The position numbers were made by a program, and so were the translations under genes. From an uncultured Oxalobacter sp. (GTDB taxonomy: Bacteria > Pseudomonadota > Gammaproteobacteria > Burkholderiales > Burkholderiaceae_D), in NCBI GenBank assembly GCA_905202055.1, contig CAJKQK010000005.1, forward strand, positions 1 through 64,000: 64,000 nucleotides of DNA. Direction: 5' to 3'. Of this stretch, positions 18,230 to 27,574 are shown in pieces. Position 1 is the first letter of the stretch; each line of letters starts with the position of its first letter. Under the pieces are notes generated by a model. The model did no database searches and was not told the DNA's origin. It worked only from the letters and a program-made list of their open reading frames with translations.

Positions 18230-20266
18230 TCATGGGACCGCCAGTAAAATGGAGTTTCCCGGCAGCAATACCTGAAATTCCAGATTGGATTTGATTTCAA
18301 ACGTATCACTGCTGTCTGCCTGCACTTTCCATCGGCCCGGAGGCAACCGGAAAATGATGGAATGCAGCGATGCATTCAACAATATAAGGCAGGTATTGGG
18401 AGGGTTATTGGTTCGAATCAACATTCCCATGCAAAACAGGCTTTTATCGGTCCAGGCACTTCCCATCTTTTCCGATCCGGTCGGTGAAAGCCAGCGGATA
18501 ACCGCATCCGTGTTATCGAAGGTCATATTGTCTTCCGTGAACCATTTACTCTGCCGCAGTGCCGGATAACGCTTGCGCAAGGCAATCAGACTGGCAACGA
18601 ATTCCTGCAATGACGTGTCTGCCTTTTCCCAGTCCAGCCATGTCAGTTCATTATCGTGGCAATACGGGTTGTTGTTTCCCTTCTGGGAATGGCCGAATTC
18701 GTCACCGGCCACCAGCATGGGCGTTCCTTGCGAGAACAACAGAGTCGCCAGCAATGCCCTGCGCAATTTCTTTCTGCGCAAAATCACTTCCGAAAGAGTC
18801 GCTTCCCCTTCCTGCCCACAATTCCAGCTCAGATTGTGATCGGTTCCATCCCGATTGTTTTCACCGTTCGCCTCGTTATGCTTGTGGTTGTAACTGACAA
18901 GATCCATCAGGGTAAATCCGTCATGCGCCGTAATAAAATTGACACTGGCAACAGGGGGCCTTTCCTTGTGGCGGAACAGATCGGCCGAACCGGCAAAACG
19001 ACGGGCAAACTCACCCAGCGATGGTCCCTGATGAAGCCAGAAAGAACGCATGACGTCGCGATATTTGTCGTTCCACTCCAGCCAGCCATACGGGAAATTG
19101 CCCAGCTGATAACCATCAGGACCCATATCCCAGGGTTCGGCAATCAGCTTTACGTGAGTCAGAACCGGATCTTCGGCAATTGCCCGGAAAAAACCCGAAT
19201 TGATGGAATATTGAATATGGTCCCGCGCCAGAATGGGGGCAAGATCGAAACGGAAACCGTCGATATGGAACTCTTCGACCCAATATCTAAGCGAATCCAT
19301 CACCATCTGCAAAACACGTGGATGACCCAGATTCAGGCAATTGCCGCATCCGGACCAGTTTTCATACCGGGCGGCATCATCCGGGAGCAGATGATAATAC
19401 ATGGCGTTATCGATGCCCCGGAAAGAGAGCGTCGGCCCCCTTTCATCCCCTTCCGCAGTATGGTTATACACCACGTCGAGAATGACTTCGATGCCACGCC
19501 TGTGCAATGCCTTGATGGCATCTTTCAATTCCGACAGGGGACTCGTATCCGGACGTCCTGACCAGTAGGCGTTCTCCGGCGCAAAAAAACCGATGGTATT
19601 GTAACCCCAGTAATTGACGAGCCCCATCTTTGTAAGACGTGCCTCGCTTGTTTTTGAAAACATCGGAAGCAGCTCGACCGTCGTCACACCAAGCCTTTCA
19701 AGATAGTCCAGAACGACCGGTTCAGCCAGCGCAGCGTAAGTCCCGCGGATATTTTCAGGAATGTCCGGATGCAGTCGGGTGAATCCTTTTGGATGCAATT
19801 CATACAAAACCATTTGCGCCGTCGGGATGCGGGGCGACGCGACATTTTCCCAGTCGTACACTTCGTTGACGACCTTGCCTTTCAAGGCGAATACCGCCGT
19901 ATCGATTTCTGACTCCCCGGAAAACGCATCCTGCCCGTCATACTGCCCGATGACCTGACGTGCGTAGGGGTCGAGCAAAACCTTGTTCGCGTTATATCGC
20001 ATGCCTTTTTCCGGTGCATATTCACCGGAAACGCGATAGGCGTAAACCAGCCCGGGATTTGCATCGGGCAAATAGCCGCTCCACACCCCGTCTTCCAGAG
20101 ATGGCATCGGCAAGCGCACTTTTTCTTCCAGACCGACCTCGTCGAAAAGGCAAAGTGTAACCGAGTCGGCGGAAGGCGCAACCAGGGCGAAATTGATGCC
20201 TTTTCCATCCCAATGGGCACCGAGTGGTGACGATGAACCCGGTTGCAACTGGACAAAATCACCCAT
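18230..20266 (-). CDS. glgX: glycogen debranching enzyme
   Basis: About 678 residues. It has an N-terminal CBM48-like domain (FALVAPSADSVTLCLFDE) and a GH13 barrel with the catalytic Asp in GFRFDLAPILARD, the Glu in LIAEPWDMG and the third Asp in TAHDGFTL. GlgX hydrolyses alpha-1,6 bonds of phosphorylase-limit dextrin. Two in-frame ATGs exist: 20272 overlaps the glgB stop codon, and 20266 lies eight bases after the GAGGAG box formed by the last glgB codons. The second has better spacing and is chosen. Tight coupling to glgB suggests coordinated branching and debranching. Confidence 0.95.
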   Translation of the reverse strand: MGDFVQLQPGSSSPLGAHWDGKGINFALVAPSADSVTLCLFDEVGLEEKVRLPMPSLEDGVWSGYLPDANPGLVYAYRVSGEYAPEKGMRYNANKVLLDPYARQVIGQYDGQDAFSGESEIDTAVFALKGKVVNEVYDWENVASPRIPTAQMVLYELHPKGFTRLHPDIPENIRGTYAALAEPVVLDYLERLGVTTVELLPMFSKTSEARLTKMGLVNYWGYNTIGFFAPENAYWSGRPDTSPLSELKDAIKALHRRGIEVILDVVYNHTAEGDERGPTLSFRGIDNAMYYHLLPDDAARYENWSGCGNCLNLGHPRVLQMVMDSLRYWVEEFHIDGFRFDLAPILARDHIQYSINSGFFRAIAEDPVLTHVKLIAEPWDMGPDGYQLGNFPYGWLEWNDKYRDVMRSFWLHQGPSLGEFARRFAGSADLFRHKERPPVASVNFITAHDGFTLMDLVSYNHKHNEANGENNRDGTDHNLSWNCGQEGEATLSEVILRRKKLRRALLATLLFSQGTPMLVAGDEFGHSQKGNNNPYCHDNELTWLDWEKADTSLQEFVASLIALRKRYPALRQSKWFTEDNMTFDNTDAVIRWLSPTGSEKMGSAWTDKSLFCMGMLIRTNNPPNTCLILLNASLHSIIFRLPPGRWKVQADSSDTFEIKSNLEFQVLLPGNSILLAVP

Positions 20267-20271
20267 TCGCA

Positions 20272-22449
20272 TCACTCCTCTTTTTTGACCAGCATGCAGG
20301 TTGCCAAAGGAGGCGCAGTCACTTCCACAGACCAGCCGAAGCCATTGCATGGAACCGGCTGCGCCAGCAACTCATTGTTATGGATACCGCTTCCGCCATA
20401 AATGACGGCGTCGGTATTGATGATTTCGCGATACCAGCCTGCCTCGGGCACGCCGAAACGGTATCCGTATCTCGGAACAGGCGTGAAATTGCTCATGACA
20501 ATGACGAACCGGCCGTTTTCATCCCTGCGCAGGAAAGAGAATACCGAACTGTCCAGGTCGTCATGGATAATCCATTCGAAGCCGTCCGGATCGAAATCCC
20601 GTTTGTATAAGGGAGGGAAATCTCGATATACGGTATTGAGATCCCGGATCACACGCTGTATCCCTGCATGAAGGGGATATTGCAGGAGATTCCAGTCAAG
20701 ACTGCCGTTCGAGTTCCATTCACTGTACTGGCCGAACTCACCCCCCATGAACAGGAGTTTTTTGCCCGGAAATCCCCACATGAAACCGTAATACGCTCTC
20801 AGGTTGGCAAAACGCTGCCATTCATCCCCCGGCATCTTGCCGATCAGGGAACCCTTGCAATGAACGACTTCATCATGCGAAAGCGGCAAAATGAAATTTT
20901 CAAACCAGGCATACATCAGGCCGAAACGCATTTTGTCATGATGGTATTTACGATGAATAGGGTCTTCATGCATATAAGCCAATGTATCGTGCATCCAGCC
21001 CAGATTCCATTTGTAATGAAAACCAAGCCCACCGTCCCAGACTGGACGTGACACTGATGGGAAACTGGTCGATTCTTCCGCCATTGTGACCGCTTCCGGC
21101 CTCTCTACTCCCACGATTTCATTCATTTTGCGTAAAAACGCTATCGCTTCCAGGTTTTCCCGGCCCCCGTATTTGTTCGGGATCCATTGTCCCGGAGCGC
21201 GGCTGTAATCCCGGTAGAGCATGGACGCTACCGCATCGACACGAAGGCCGTCCACCCCGTAACGCTCGATCCAGTACAGGGCATTCCCGACGAGATAATT
21301 GCTGACTTCGGTACGGCTGTAATTGTAAATGACGCTGCCCCAGTCCTGATGGATACCTTCTTTCGGGTCAGCATACTCATAAAGGGCTGTTCCGTCAAAA
21401 TTCACCAGTCCATGCGCATCGGCCGGGAAGTGGGCCGGAACCCAATCGAGGATGACACCGATCCCGTTGTCATGCGCTGTCTGGACTAAATACCGGAAAT
21501 CCTCGGGAGTGCCGAAACGGGCTGTCGGCGCATAAAGACCGGTCGGCTGATATCCCCATGAATCGTCAAGAGGATGTTCGTTTACCGGCATCAGTTCGAT
21601 GTGCGTGAATGCGAGACTCCTGACGTAGGGGATCAACTGTTCCGCCAATTCCCGATAACTCAGCCAGCGACGTCCGTCCTGCGGCAATCGCCATGAACCG
21701 AGATGCACTTCGTAAATGCTGACAGGCGCATCGAGCGCATTCGCATCCTTTCGTTTCCTGTCGGATGCAATGAGGGGGGGCAGCCAGTGAACAACGGAAG
21801 CCGTGTCGGGACGCAACTGTGAACGGAAAGCGTAGGGATCGGCCTTGAGCTGTATTTTTCCGTCTGACGTCAGGATTTCATATTTGTAGAAATCCCCCGG
21901 CATGACATGTGGAACAAACATTTCCCAGACGCCGCATTCATGACGAAAACGCATCACGTGCCGACGGCCGTCCCATCCATTGAAATCGCCGACGACAGAA
22001 ACCCGCCCGGCATTCGGTGCCCATACGGCGAAACTGACGCCGGTTACCCCATCCACCTCAACGGGATGGGCCCCCAGTTTTTCAAAGGGACGATGATGCG
22101 TCCCCTCAGACAGGAGCCAGACATCGATATCGCCCAGAACGGGAGGGAAACGATACGGGTCTTCCAGTTCCTGGACATGATCGCCCCAGTCGATTTTAAG
22201 GCGATACGAAAACAATTCCTTTTTTCCTGCCATTTCGCCGACAAACAGGGCCGTATCGCCCCATCTTTGCATGGGTGCGATTTCCTTGCCCGTGGATGAA
22301 TCGATGACGGATACGGATACGGCTTGTGGAAGCAATGCCCTGACAACAAGTTTCCCTTTTTCCCTGTGCATTCCCAGCACGGTAAACGGGTCTTTGTAAT
22401 CGCCACGAATGACGAGTTCCAGCACTTCAGGCGTCACTGCATTTCGCAT
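20272..22449 (-). CDS. glgB: 1,4-alpha-glucan branching enzyme
   Basis: 725 residues, the size of full-length GlgB with two N-terminal beta-sandwich modules (the second, CBM48-like, contains VSFAVWAPNAGRVSVVGDFN). The GH13 active site shows Asp in DGLRVDAVASMLY, Glu in VTMAEESTSF and Asp in LSHDEV. It cuts alpha-1,4 chains and re-attaches them through alpha-1,6 linkages. It is the first gene of the glycogen operon here, so the main promoter should lie in 22450-22598. Confidence 0.97.
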   Translation of the reverse strand: MRNAVTPEVLELVIRGDYKDPFTVLGMHREKGKLVVRALLPQAVSVSVIDSSTGKEIAPMQRWGDTALFVGEMAGKKELFSYRLKIDWGDHVQELEDPYRFPPVLGDIDVWLLSEGTHHRPFEKLGAHPVEVDGVTGVSFAVWAPNAGRVSVVGDFNGWDGRRHVMRFRHECGVWEMFVPHVMPGDFYKYEILTSDGKIQLKADPYAFRSQLRPDTASVVHWLPPLIASDRKRKDANALDAPVSIYEVHLGSWRLPQDGRRWLSYRELAEQLIPYVRSLAFTHIELMPVNEHPLDDSWGYQPTGLYAPTARFGTPEDFRYLVQTAHDNGIGVILDWVPAHFPADAHGLVNFDGTALYEYADPKEGIHQDWGSVIYNYSRTEVSNYLVGNALYWIERYGVDGLRVDAVASMLYRDYSRAPGQWIPNKYGGRENLEAIAFLRKMNEIVGVERPEAVTMAEESTSFPSVSRPVWDGGLGFHYKWNLGWMHDTLAYMHEDPIHRKYHHDKMRFGLMYAWFENFILPLSHDEVVHCKGSLIGKMPGDEWQRFANLRAYYGFMWGFPGKKLLFMGGEFGQYSEWNSNGSLDWNLLQYPLHAGIQRVIRDLNTVYRDFPPLYKRDFDPDGFEWIIHDDLDSSVFSFLRRDENGRFVIVMSNFTPVPRYGYRFGVPEAGWYREIINTDAVIYGGSGIHNNELLAQPVPCNGFGWSVEVTAPPLATCMLVKKEE

Positions 22450-22598
22450 CGCATTTCCTTCAGGTCCGAGAGCTTCGATTTTTTCGGGGTATCTCTTTTA
22501 TCTTACCCCATCCCCTCTCGGGAAATGCAGAACTTTCTCAGAAAAAACGACGTCTTCCGAAAAAAACGCGTGTATTTATGGCATGAATAAAACGTTTT

Positions 22599-24278
22599 TT
22601 ACATATTGGGATAATTCGGTCCGCCTCCGCCTTCGGGAGCGATCCAGACAATATTTTGTGTCGGGTCCTTGATATCGCAGGTTTTGCAGTGCAGGCAATT
22701 CGCTGCATTGATCTGCAGACGGGCTTTTCCATCGGAATCCGTCACGAATACATAAACGGCTGCCGGGCAATAACGGGCTTCGGGACCGGCATATCTGGCA
22801 AGATTGACCTCGACAGGAATATCCGGATTTTTCAGTGTCAAATGAGCGGGCTGGTTTTCTTCATGCATCGTACCGGACAGGTATAATGATGAAGGGATAT
22901 CGAACGTCAGCTTGCCATCCGGTTTTGGATAATCGATCGGTTTGCACTGGTCGGCAGGTAAAAGACATTCATGATCCGCTTTCTTCCTGTGTAACGTCCA
23001 GGGCGCTTTTCCCCTGAAAATGACCTGATCGATACCGAACATCAGCGTTCCCCAGTACAGATTGGTACCCATCAAAGGTTTGAAATTGCGCATTCTGAAC
23101 AGTTCGTCATAGAGCCATGACTGCCTGAAAGCCTCCGGATAAGCCTGCAAGACATCCCGCTTCCGGCCTTCACTAATGGCTGAAAAGGCCGCATCGGCAG
23201 CGAGCATACCCGTCTTGATGGCGGAATGAATACCTTTGATCCGGCCACTGTTCATGAAACCGGCATTGCAACCGAGCAGAGCGCCACCGGGAAAAGCGAC
23301 TTCCGGCAACGCCTGAATCCCACCCGCTGTAATGGCTCGTGAACCGTAGACGATCCGTTCTCCGCCTTCCAGAAAACGCGAAATAGCCGGATGGGTTTTA
23401 TAACGCTGGAACTCCTCATAAGGAGAAAGATACGGATTCTTGTATGCCAGTCCGACGGTAAAACCGATAGCGACCTCATTATTGTCCATGTGATACATGA
23501 ACGAACCGCCATAGGTATCGGCATCCAGCGGCCAGCCTGCCGTATGGATGACCAGACCGCTCTGGTGAACCTCAGGCCGGACTTTCCAGATTTCCTTGAT
23601 CCCGATGGCATAGCCTTGTGGATCGCATCCGGCATCGAGCTCGTATTTTTCAATCAGCTCTTTACCGAGTTGTCCCCGCGCTCCTTCTGCGAACAGTGTA
23701 TACCCTGCATGCAGTTCCATCCCCGGCTGGAAATTGGCCGTCGGTTTTCCGTCCTTGCCGATTCCCATGTTGCCAGTTGCAACACCTTTGACAGCAAGAT
23801 TATCGTCATAAAGCACTTCAGCTGCAGCAAATCCCGGAAAAACATCCACGCCCAGTTTTTCTGCCTGTTCTCCGAGCCACCTGACAAGATTGGCAAGGGA
23901 AATAACATAGTTGCCCTTGTTATGCATCGCTTTCGGCAACATGAAACCGGGGGTTTTGATCACACCGTTTTTGCTCAAAAAGAGAAAACGGTCTTCCGTG
24001 ACAGCGACGGACACGGGCGCGCCTTTCGATTTCCAGTCGGGCAAAAGTTCAGACAAGGCACGAGGGTCCATAACCGCACCGGACAATATATGCGCGCCCA
24101 GTTCAGACCCTTTTTCCAGCACGCAAACGGAGATATCCTGCCCGTTTTCAGCAGCAAGCTGTTTGAGACGGATGGCTGCCGACAGTCCCGACGGACCGCC
24201 ACCGACAATCACGACATCGTATTCCATCATTTCGCGCGGGCCGGATTCATCAATGCCCGGCGTATTGTTTTGGGCCAT
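22599..24278 (-). CDS. electron transfer flavoprotein-ubiquinone oxidoreductase
   Basis: 559 residues, near the family norm. The FAD-binding motif VVIVGGGPSGLSAAIRL is close to the N-terminus. The membrane/quinone region lies in the middle, and the C-terminal 4Fe-4S ferredoxin-like end has CPAAVYVF and NAANCLHCKTCDIKDP. The protein passes electrons from ETF, reduced by acyl-CoA and related dehydrogenases, to the quinone pool at the inner membrane. It stands alone; the ETF subunits are not in the window. The adjacent divergent thioesterase may share a link to acyl-CoA metabolism. Confidence 0.95.
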   Translation of the reverse strand: MAQNNTPGIDESGPREMMEYDVVIVGGGPSGLSAAIRLKQLAAENGQDISVCVLEKGSELGAHILSGAVMDPRALSELLPDWKSKGAPVSVAVTEDRFLFLSKNGVIKTPGFMLPKAMHNKGNYVISLANLVRWLGEQAEKLGVDVFPGFAAAEVLYDDNLAVKGVATGNMGIGKDGKPTANFQPGMELHAGYTLFAEGARGQLGKELIEKYELDAGCDPQGYAIGIKEIWKVRPEVHQSGLVIHTAGWPLDADTYGGSFMYHMDNNEVAIGFTVGLAYKNPYLSPYEEFQRYKTHPAISRFLEGGERIVYGSRAITAGGIQALPEVAFPGGALLGCNAGFMNSGRIKGIHSAIKTGMLAADAAFSAISEGRKRDVLQAYPEAFRQSWLYDELFRMRNFKPLMGTNLYWGTLMFGIDQVIFRGKAPWTLHRKKADHECLLPADQCKPIDYPKPDGKLTFDIPSSLYLSGTMHEENQPAHLTLKNPDIPVEVNLARYAGPEARYCPAAVYVFVTDSDGKARLQINAANCLHCKTCDIKDPTQNIVWIAPEGGGGPNYPNM

Positions 24279-24394
24279 GCTTTACATACTTTTCAAGGTT
24301 AATCGGGATGTAACGATAATGGAGCTTATCGTAAAATCATGACATGATATTGGCTGATGTCCAAATTTCAAAATGTCCACAGGAGAAAATCACG

Positions 24395-24814
24395 ATGACA
24401 GGTGACCCGATATTATCCGACAAAAAGCTTGTGCATGTTTCCGAAATGCCGATCCGCTGGGGTGATATGGATGCGATGGGCCACGTCAATAATGTCAACT
24501 ATTTCCGTTTCCTTGAACAGGCCCGTATCGAATGGTATTCCAGTATCGGCAGGGAGCACGCGGGTTCCGAGACAGTCATTGTCAGAAATTACTGCAATTA
24601 TCATGCACCCATCATTTATCCGGGTATTCTGGAAATCAGGACATATGCGGGATCACCGGGACGTTCCAGTTTTGAAATCGTACAGGAAATCCGCCGCACC
24701 GATACACCGGACGTACTCTGTGCACTGGGAGGATCGAAAGTCGTCTGGATCGATATCGAAACCGGCAAATCGATGCCTATCCCGTCCGAAGTCCGACAAT
24801 TGATGATACCGTAA
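24395..24814 (+). CDS. 4HBT-type acyl-CoA thioesterase (hotdog fold)
   Basis: 139 residues from ATG 24395, which has an AGGAG box nine bases upstream; a longer frame from 24344 has no ribosome-binding site. The hotdog motif RWGDMDAMGHVNNVNYFRF near residue 20 contains the catalytic Asp and the conserved GHVNNVNY turn of the YbgC/4HBT family. Such enzymes hydrolyse small or medium acyl-CoA or acyl-ACP thioesters. It is divergent from the ETF-QO gene. Its physiological substrate is unknown. Confidence 0.88.
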   Translation: MTGDPILSDKKLVHVSEMPIRWGDMDAMGHVNNVNYFRFLEQARIEWYSSIGREHAGSETVIVRNYCNYHAPIIYPGILEIRTYAGSPGRSSFEIVQEIRRTDTPDVLCALGGSKVVWIDIETGKSMPIPSEVRQLMIP

Positions 24815-25066
24815 ATGTTCCTGAACTAATTCCACCAGAACAGTCCAACCGGATATGAAAAAACCGGATGTAACAAATTGATACGCTTTTCCTTGCACAA
24901 GCTCTTTCATTCAGGCAACAAAAGCGGTAACGTCCTTTCGAGGGAATGGGCATGGCTGAATCCGTTATAATGTGTTCCCTGCAGACTCCGGTTTGACAAA
25001 AACACGTCCTGCAGCCTGACATATAAACCGGCAAACATCCGGAAAAACAAGAATAAAGTCCCTTCC

Positions 25067-26287
25067 ATGAAAACCGAAGAAGAAGCACAACTTGAGAAAG
25101 TATTTCCTTTTGGCTCGAAGGGTCTGATCGCCTTTCTGGCTTTTCTGAACGCGTTCGTCCCCCTGTCCATCGACCTGTATCTGCCTGCCATGCCGACGAT
25201 GGCCGAGTATTTTTCCGCTACCCCGGAACTGACGAACTTCACGCTCAGCTTTTTCATGCTGTTCTTTGCCATCTCGATGCTTTTGTGGGGCCCGTTTACC
25301 GATAAATTCGGTCGCAAACCCATCCTTTACACCGGAATTGTTTTATACATCCTCGGCAGCCTGACCTGTGTCCTCTCGCAGAGCATTTACTACCTGATAG
25401 CCGGACGCGCCATTCAGGCAATTGGCAGTGGCGCAATTCAGGCCGTATCGATGGCGATCGTCAAAGACAATTTCAGGGGGCTGGTCATGGAACGCGTGCT
25501 GGTCTGGATCCAGACACTAACTATTCTTTGTCCCATGCTTGCCCCGATCATCGGCGCTTTCCTGCTCAAATTCGTCTCCTGGCGCGGTCTGTTTGTCGCA
25601 TTGATCCTTTGCGGTATCCTTGGCCTGATTCTGAGTTTTTTCCTGAAAGAAACGCTGACGAACGCGACCGAAGGTTCCGCCCTGCAATCCCTGAACCGCA
25701 TTGTCTTCGTCCTGAAGAACAAGGGCATTCTGATCCTGCTGTTCACGTTCTCGCTCATCATCATGCCGGTGATGTCTTTCCTGTCCTCGTCATCCTTCAT
25801 TTACATGGATCTGTTCAAGCTGTCGGCACAGGAATACAGTTACTTTTTTGCCCTGAACGGTTGCTTTGCCATGCTGGCGCCGATTCTGTATCTGAGGGTG
25901 TTGAGAAAAATACCGCGTGTTCTTTTTCTGACGATCTGTTTCGCTTCAGTCGCGGCCTCCGGAGCGATGATCCTGATTTTCGGAACGCTGTCGCCTTTCG
26001 CCTTTGCCTTCCTCTATATTCCGGTTACTTTCTTCGGGAGTGCCAGCCGTCCGGCCGGTACCATGTTGATCATGAACCAGATCGATACCGATAATGGAAC
26101 CGTCGGTTCGCTGTGGGGATGTATCGCTCTGCTCTTCGGCAGCCTTTCCATGATGCTCTGCTCGCTCGACTGGCCAAATCTCACGATGGCCGTCGGCATG
26201 ATCAGTCTGGTTTCGGGAAGCCTGTGCGCCCTGTTATGGCTATTCGCCTATTCCGGAAAGATGTTCCGTATGCCTGAAAATCGCTGA
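25067..26287 (+). CDS. MFS transporter, Bcr/CflA drug-export type
   Basis: 406 residues with about 12 hydrophobic helices. The N-terminal half has VPLSIDLYLPAMPTMAEYF, typical of the Bcr/CflA subfamily, and the A-loop motif KFGRKPILYTG between helices 2 and 3. This subfamily exports bicyclomycin, chloramphenicol, sulphonamides or cysteine-related compounds through proton antiport at the inner membrane. The ribosome-binding site before ATG 25067 is weak. A strong hairpin terminator follows. The substrate is not predictable from sequence. Confidence 0.9.
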   Translation: MKTEEEAQLEKVFPFGSKGLIAFLAFLNAFVPLSIDLYLPAMPTMAEYFSATPELTNFTLSFFMLFFAISMLLWGPFTDKFGRKPILYTGIVLYILGSLTCVLSQSIYYLIAGRAIQAIGSGAIQAVSMAIVKDNFRGLVMERVLVWIQTLTILCPMLAPIIGAFLLKFVSWRGLFVALILCGILGLILSFFLKETLTNATEGSALQSLNRIVFVLKNKGILILLFTFSLIIMPVMSFLSSSSFIYMDLFKLSAQEYSYFFALNGCFAMLAPILYLRVLRKIPRVLFLTICFASVAASGAMILIFGTLSPFAFAFLYIPVTFFGSASRPAGTMLIMNQIDTDNGTVGSLWGCIALLFGSLSMMLCSLDWPNLTMAVGMISLVSGSLCALLWLFAYSGKMFRMPENR

Positions 26288-26318
26288 TTTCACTGCGGTA
26301 TTAATCGTCGGAGGGCAT

Positions 26319-26347
26319 AAAAAAAGGAATGCATTGCATTCCTTTTT
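26319..26347. terminator. bidirectional terminator between the MFS gene and the cold-shock gene
   Basis: Near-perfect palindrome: GGAATGCA and TGCATTCC arms about one central base, flanked by A7 and T6 tracts, so it can stop transcription on both strands. It serves the convergent MFS (plus) and csp (minus) genes. Confidence 0.85.
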
Positions 26348-26433
26348 TATTTATTCGGGTCATTCGATTCCCGATTTACACAAGGTAAACGAGAAAAACC
26401 CAGGCTGTTTGATCAACCAGACAACGTTATCGA

Positions 26434-26637
26434 TCAGATAACATCGATGTTGGAAGCCTGTTTGCCTTTAGGGCCGGTCGTGACTTCGAAAGAAACACGC
26501 TGGTTTTCTTTCAGGGATTTGAAACCGTCTGCCTTGATAGCGGAAAAATGTGCGAACACATCTTCACCACCTTCGTCAGGAGTAATAAATCCAAAACCTT
26601 TGGAATCGTTGAACCACTTAACAGTACCTGTTGCCAT
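26434..26637 (-). CDS. CspA-family cold-shock protein
   Basis: 67 residues, a single cold-shock domain with RNP1 (KGFGFI) and RNP2 (VFAHFS) nucleic-acid-binding motifs and the usual [11 protein letters not shown] start. It binds single-stranded RNA or DNA and acts as an RNA chaperone. The 140-bp upstream region on the minus strand contains a TATGAT-like -10 that would give a leader of roughly 110 bases. Long leaders are usual for cspA-type genes, but this promoter is only a suggestion. The number of csp paralogues in the genome is unknown, so no symbol is given. Confidence 0.95.
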   Translation of the reverse strand: MATGTVKWFNDSKGFGFITPDEGGEDVFAHFSAIKADGFKSLKENQRVSFEVTTGPKGKQASNIDVI

Positions 26638-26777
26638 TACTAATTTCCTATTTCTTCAGTTAAACCAGGCTTGCGCCTCACAAATCGTTTGAAGCAGAAA
26701 CGAAATGACAGTTGATACCGCACCGCTACCTAAACCTCAAAAACGACAAGATGCATCATAAACCAAAATTTCATTTG

Positions 26778-27386
26778 TCACACAACTTTTTCAAGGTCCC
26801 ATTGATTATTGGCAATCTTTTCCAGCCAAAACGATCCAATGACTGTCTTGGCGTCAGTAATTGTGCCATTTTCGACCCATTCCAGCAGTTGCGAAACAGA
26901 CGTTTTGAAAGTCTGGACAAATTCTTCTTCATCCAGTTCGGCCTTTCCTTCATGCAAGTCTTTTGCCAGATAAATGATCAGCCGTTCATCGGAATAACCG
27001 AGCGCATTATGGATCGTCGTCAGATAATGCCAGCTTGACGCCGTATATCCTGTTTCTTCTTTCAATTCTCTTTGTGCAGCGACCAGGATATCCTCTCCCC
27101 TGTCGATTTTTCCGGCAGGAAATTCCAGAAAAATTCCATTTGCCGGAAACCTGAACTGGCGTTCCAGCAAGACCCTGCCGTCCCCGAACAGGGGCAAAAT
27201 CACGACCGCACCGGGATGCCGGATATATTCACGTGTGGCCAGACCGCCATGCGGTAAACGAACCCGGTCTTTTTCGACATTGAAAAAACTGCCTTGGTAA
27301 ACGGTTTCTCCGTCAATATACGTCTCGACCAGATCGGAATCCGGCAAGCCTTCCGGGTTTCCATCCGTTTTTTCAGAAGTGCTCAT
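26778..27386 (-). CDS. Nudix hydrolase, ADP-ribose pyrophosphatase-like
   Basis: About 202 residues from ATG 27386; a further-upstream in-frame ATG at 27437 lacks a ribosome-binding site. The Nudix box is complete: G-K-I-D-R-G-E followed seven residues later by REL-K-EETGY. The flanking FRFPANGIFLEFPAGK resembles the NudF/ADP-sugar pyrophosphatase subgroup, which cleaves ADP-ribose to AMP and ribose-5-phosphate. ADP-glucose is another possible substrate in that subgroup; this would be interesting next to a glycogen operon but is speculative. The csp gene lies 140 bp downstream in the same direction. Confidence 0.88.
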   Translation of the reverse strand: MSTSEKTDGNPEGLPDSDLVETYIDGETVYQGSFFNVEKDRVRLPHGGLATREYIRHPGAVVILPLFGDGRVLLERQFRFPANGIFLEFPAGKIDRGEDILVAAQRELKEETGYTASSWHYLTTIHNALGYSDERLIIYLAKDLHEGKAELDEEEFVQTFKTSVSQLLEWVENGTITDAKTVIGSFWLEKIANNQWDLEKVV

Positions 27387-27574
27387 AAAAGAATCTGCCT
27401 GATTTTGAAAAATGAATAGTAATCCCAATCGTTCCATTTCGAAACAGAATAATGTTGATTTAGCGTCATGTTTTTTTCCTTTTTATTGAAAATGATTGGG
27501 CGAATCTGAAACCTTTTTGCAGAACAGGCGATCTATCGGATAGACTTGTCTTTTTACACCGATATTCATCTTTT

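Noticed and set aside
18656..19561. 301-residue plus-strand frame inside glgX
   Set aside because: Antisense to the GH13 core of glgX; no supporting start signal.
22561..22600. terminator after the ETF-QO gene
   Set aside because: The AAAAAACG/CGTTTTTT arms are only eight pairs, mostly A-T, with a 24-base loop and overlap the stop codon; too weak to call.
26778..27386. Nudix gene as a dedicated ADP-glucose pyrophosphatase of the glycogen pathway
   Set aside because: It is about 4 kb away from the operon and the Nudix box alone does not define the substrate.
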